33,721 nt of DNA, taken from Echinostoma caproni (Eukaryota; Platyhelminthes; Trematoda; Plagiorchiida; Echinostomatidae). Below, piece after piece: positions 32,155 through 33,721 of this stretch; within the stretch, counting starts at the first letter, position 1; each line of letters opens with the position of its first letter. The stretch lies in assembly GCA_900618425.1 (NCBI GenBank), contig UZAN01043917.1:1-33721 (forward strand), written 5' to 3'. A program made the position numbers and the translations under genes. Under the pieces are notes generated by a model. It saw nothing but the letters and a program-made list of their open reading frames with translations, was not told the DNA's origin and did no database searches.

Positions 32155-32905
32155 GAACCTCTAGATTCCATCCATCCTTTAACCATTGAATCCACCCAAG
32201 ATAGTTCTCTTTCTTACAAAATGTATCGTGCTTTCTCCATCACCGTCAGTCACAACCCATTGCCTGCTTTTGCGTTATTCGATTAAGACCGCAGAATCAT
32301 CGTTATTTGGGTCGGTGAAAACCAAGTTTTTTTCAAGGCTTCAACAACTTGCGTTTATGTATCTCGTAAACGCAATCTCTGTAATATCAATCTGTATTTC
32401 GATTACTATTCGTCTGATTCCCTACCTTCTGCATTTATGCTTTGAATCCTATTTCCCAATACATGCATTGTTCCCCTTATCTTGCTGATTTTGCAATGCG
32501 CGTGCTTGAAACGCGGTACGGTTTTCACCCCTCTGTGCCTCACTCTCCACAAGGCCCAAATACGTCCCGCATTGTGATGCGGTAGCCCAGTCTGGGCGAG
32601 CTGCTCTTCCCCTATGGTACTTTCCAACTGTGTTTACTCTCAATCGAGTCATCTTATTTGTGATACGTCACTATCATCCAATATTCGACCGCTTGGCAAT
32701 CACCCTGATATCGCTTTATTGTTCCATTTGCATCTTTTCTATGGAACTGCTGGTTTGTTCTCTCCACTATCACAATTATGGTGCGCAATCCGGTCCTAAA
32801 CGTTATGTTACCTTACCAAAAACCGTGCTGCTTCCAACTGTTAGTGTACAATTTTGGACTCCTGTAGGGTGCTGTACTTTGTCTATACTAACCTTCAACA
32901 ATCAT
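32155..32905 (+). mobile_element. Nested LINE 3' fragment (Jockey/CR1-like), inserted in the host LINE
   Basis: The 751-bp insert carries the C-terminal (thumb-like) region of a different LINE on the plus strand. AQIRPAL, then a stop, then CGSPVWASCSSP lie near 32545-32608, and SLSSNIRPLGNHPDIALLFH and LHLFYGTAGLF near 32658-32760. The first part matches the 'IRP-LEY-S-VW' segment and the second the 'L-HRR-VA-L-LFYR---G' segment of Jockey-like elements. The minus-strand open frames in the same place are antisense shadows. The 5' truncation and short flanking duplication fit a LINE insertion, but no poly-A or simple repeat marks the 3' end. Confidence 0.6.
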
Positions 32906-32919
32906 CAGTGACTTTATCT
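32906..32919 (+). repeat. Target-site duplication, right copy
   Basis: CAGTGACTTTATCT lies here. Reading through this copy keeps the host LINE in frame from the SINS residues of motif B into SDFISPAKISKYADD, which suggests that this is the better-preserved duplicate. Confidence 0.7.
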
Positions 32920-33721
32920 CACCAGCTAAGATCTCGAAATATGCTGATGACGTGGTTTTATGACAAACCAGTTCAAATTTATCTGATAATGAGTTATTTT
33001 TTGACATTTTAGCATAAGTGCAAATGTTGTTTGAACAGTCTGAGCTCCTTTTTAATGATCCACACTGCTTCCAAAGCATATTTGGTCTTGCGCGATATCA
33101 GTATTCCTTTGAATCTTCAACAAACACTTTCGTACTCATTATCATTACGCACAATACCAAAATGCCTAGTGGTCACCAATGATAGTAATCCGCGGTGGAC
33201 CTCCCACTTGTTGGAAGACAGCGTCCCTCGTCCTTTCAAACGCTCATGCTACGACATTCAGAGTGGAGCATACAACTCTATAACCTGTTGTTTTTTTCCA
33301 GTAATATTGTTTCGGACTACTTAAGGAGGGTTTCAGTACACTTCACCGCGGCTTGCTAGTTATTGATTGTGTTTCTGTTATTCGTATAAACACTGTACTC
33401 CGAGAAATTTGTTATCTTCCAACAATATTCGATGATCAATGCATCTGCAACTTTTTTAACGGCCCCAGTCACCCGTTCAATCCTGATCTATTTTCTCCCC
33501 TTTATCATACTAGAACCAGGTTTGATTTTCGCTGCGTGGTATCCCGTGTAAACAGTTATCCCAACTCAGTAGTAACCTATTTACCTTGAATTCCAACTGA
33601 CATGAAGAAAGTCCTTCATAAACTAAGTGTAATCTACGAAAACCGCAATTTCGGTTCATCGTTTGTCATCGTTGTGAACGCCATTTTCATCATGCTTCCC
33701 AATGAAACAGTGAATGCAATT

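Larger units (their letters stand above)
31830..33600 (+). mobile_element. Jockey/CR1-like LINE, decayed, interrupted by another LINE
   Basis: Reverse transcriptase motif A is visible as CFNESKLFDRVRHDGFLVK (about 31926-31985), then KFGLSKCFITCIRSFI. Motif B follows in another frame as SGIL-stop-GTLIFHILF (32086-32130). Motif C is KYADDVVL (32937-32960). LVVTNDSNPRWTSH comes near 33160-33210. The C-terminal region reads DQCICNFFNG, PSHPFNPDLFSPLYHTRTRF and DFRCVVSRVNSYPNS (about 33435-33580). The FDRV-H motif A and the C-terminal TRTRFDFR...VNSY-NS stretch distinguish it from the RTE copies. Removing 32155-32919 brings motifs B and C to a normal spacing. Stops and frameshifts are present. The 5' end is unclear, and the element may continue past the window. 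Confidence 0.75.

Noticed and set aside
32406..32652. Minus-strand open frames of 67-73 codons
   Set aside because: The plus strand carries the recognisable LINE C-terminal segment (IRPAL, CGSPVW, SNIRPLG) at the same place, so the minus frames are antisense shadows.
1..33721. CRISPR arrays, bacterial operons, rRNA genes and the flatworm spliced-leader gene
   Set aside because: I looked for regularly spaced repeats, ribosomal motifs and the known trematode spliced-leader sequence by eye and found none. The content is eukaryotic repeat DNA.

Overview
This window looks like repeat-dense, gene-poor nuclear DNA from a parasitic flatworm. A digenean fluke is my best guess; a tapeworm cannot be excluded. 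The evidence is the mix of elements: several RTE-type non-LTR retrotransposon copies with the 'CIDQIFTLRQIL'-style reverse transcriptase known from flatworms, a second Jockey/CR1-like LINE, a Penelope-like GIY-YIG endonuclease, a mariner transposase relic, and a tRNA-headed SINE carrying a hammerhead ribozyme core almost identical to that of the schistosome Sm-alpha family. The sequence is draft assembly, with a 755-base gap at 10022-10776, a 3-base gap at 13812-13814 and single Ns at 21425 and 29099. No bacterial-type operon, rRNA, intact tRNA, CRISPR array or complete gene is visible.

Left third (1-14960): mostly unrecognised, probably intronic or intergenic DNA. It holds a few exon-like segments with plausible splice sites but no recognisable family. 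They are a plus-strand pair at 8543-8771 and 8990-9062, joined in phase, and minus-strand candidates at 8100-8230, 6447-6699 and, weakly, 3246-3387. Its strongest feature is a 442-bp repeat present twice in opposite orientation (6792-7233 minus, 12001-12442 plus). The two copies showed no mismatch or indel in a by-eye comparison, and they flank the assembly gap.

Middle (14960-26460): a graveyard of mobile elements. In order: RTE copy 1 (14965-16350); a long unassigned stretch; the hammerhead SINE (18851-18980); a minus-strand Penelope-like endonuclease (19629-19955) cut off by RTE copy 2 (19960-20780); RTE copy 3 (20980-22200), split by a 376-bp element with 70-bp terminal inverted repeats (21249-21624); an internally deleted mariner (22254-23180); and the longest RTE copy (copy 4, 23215-26460) with both endonuclease and reverse transcriptase remnants. 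All protein-coding parts carry stops, frameshifts or lost catalytic residues.

Right part (26460-33721): mostly unrecognised, with a tRNA-like B-box segment near 27354 and a G-rich quadruplex candidate at 27936-27966. It ends in a Jockey/CR1-like LINE (31830-33600) whose reverse transcriptase is interrupted by a second LINE 3' fragment (32155-32905) bounded by a 13/14-bp target-site duplication. Nothing here works together as a pathway. The interest lies in the nested insertions, the ribozyme SINE, the TIR element and the perfect inverted repeat.
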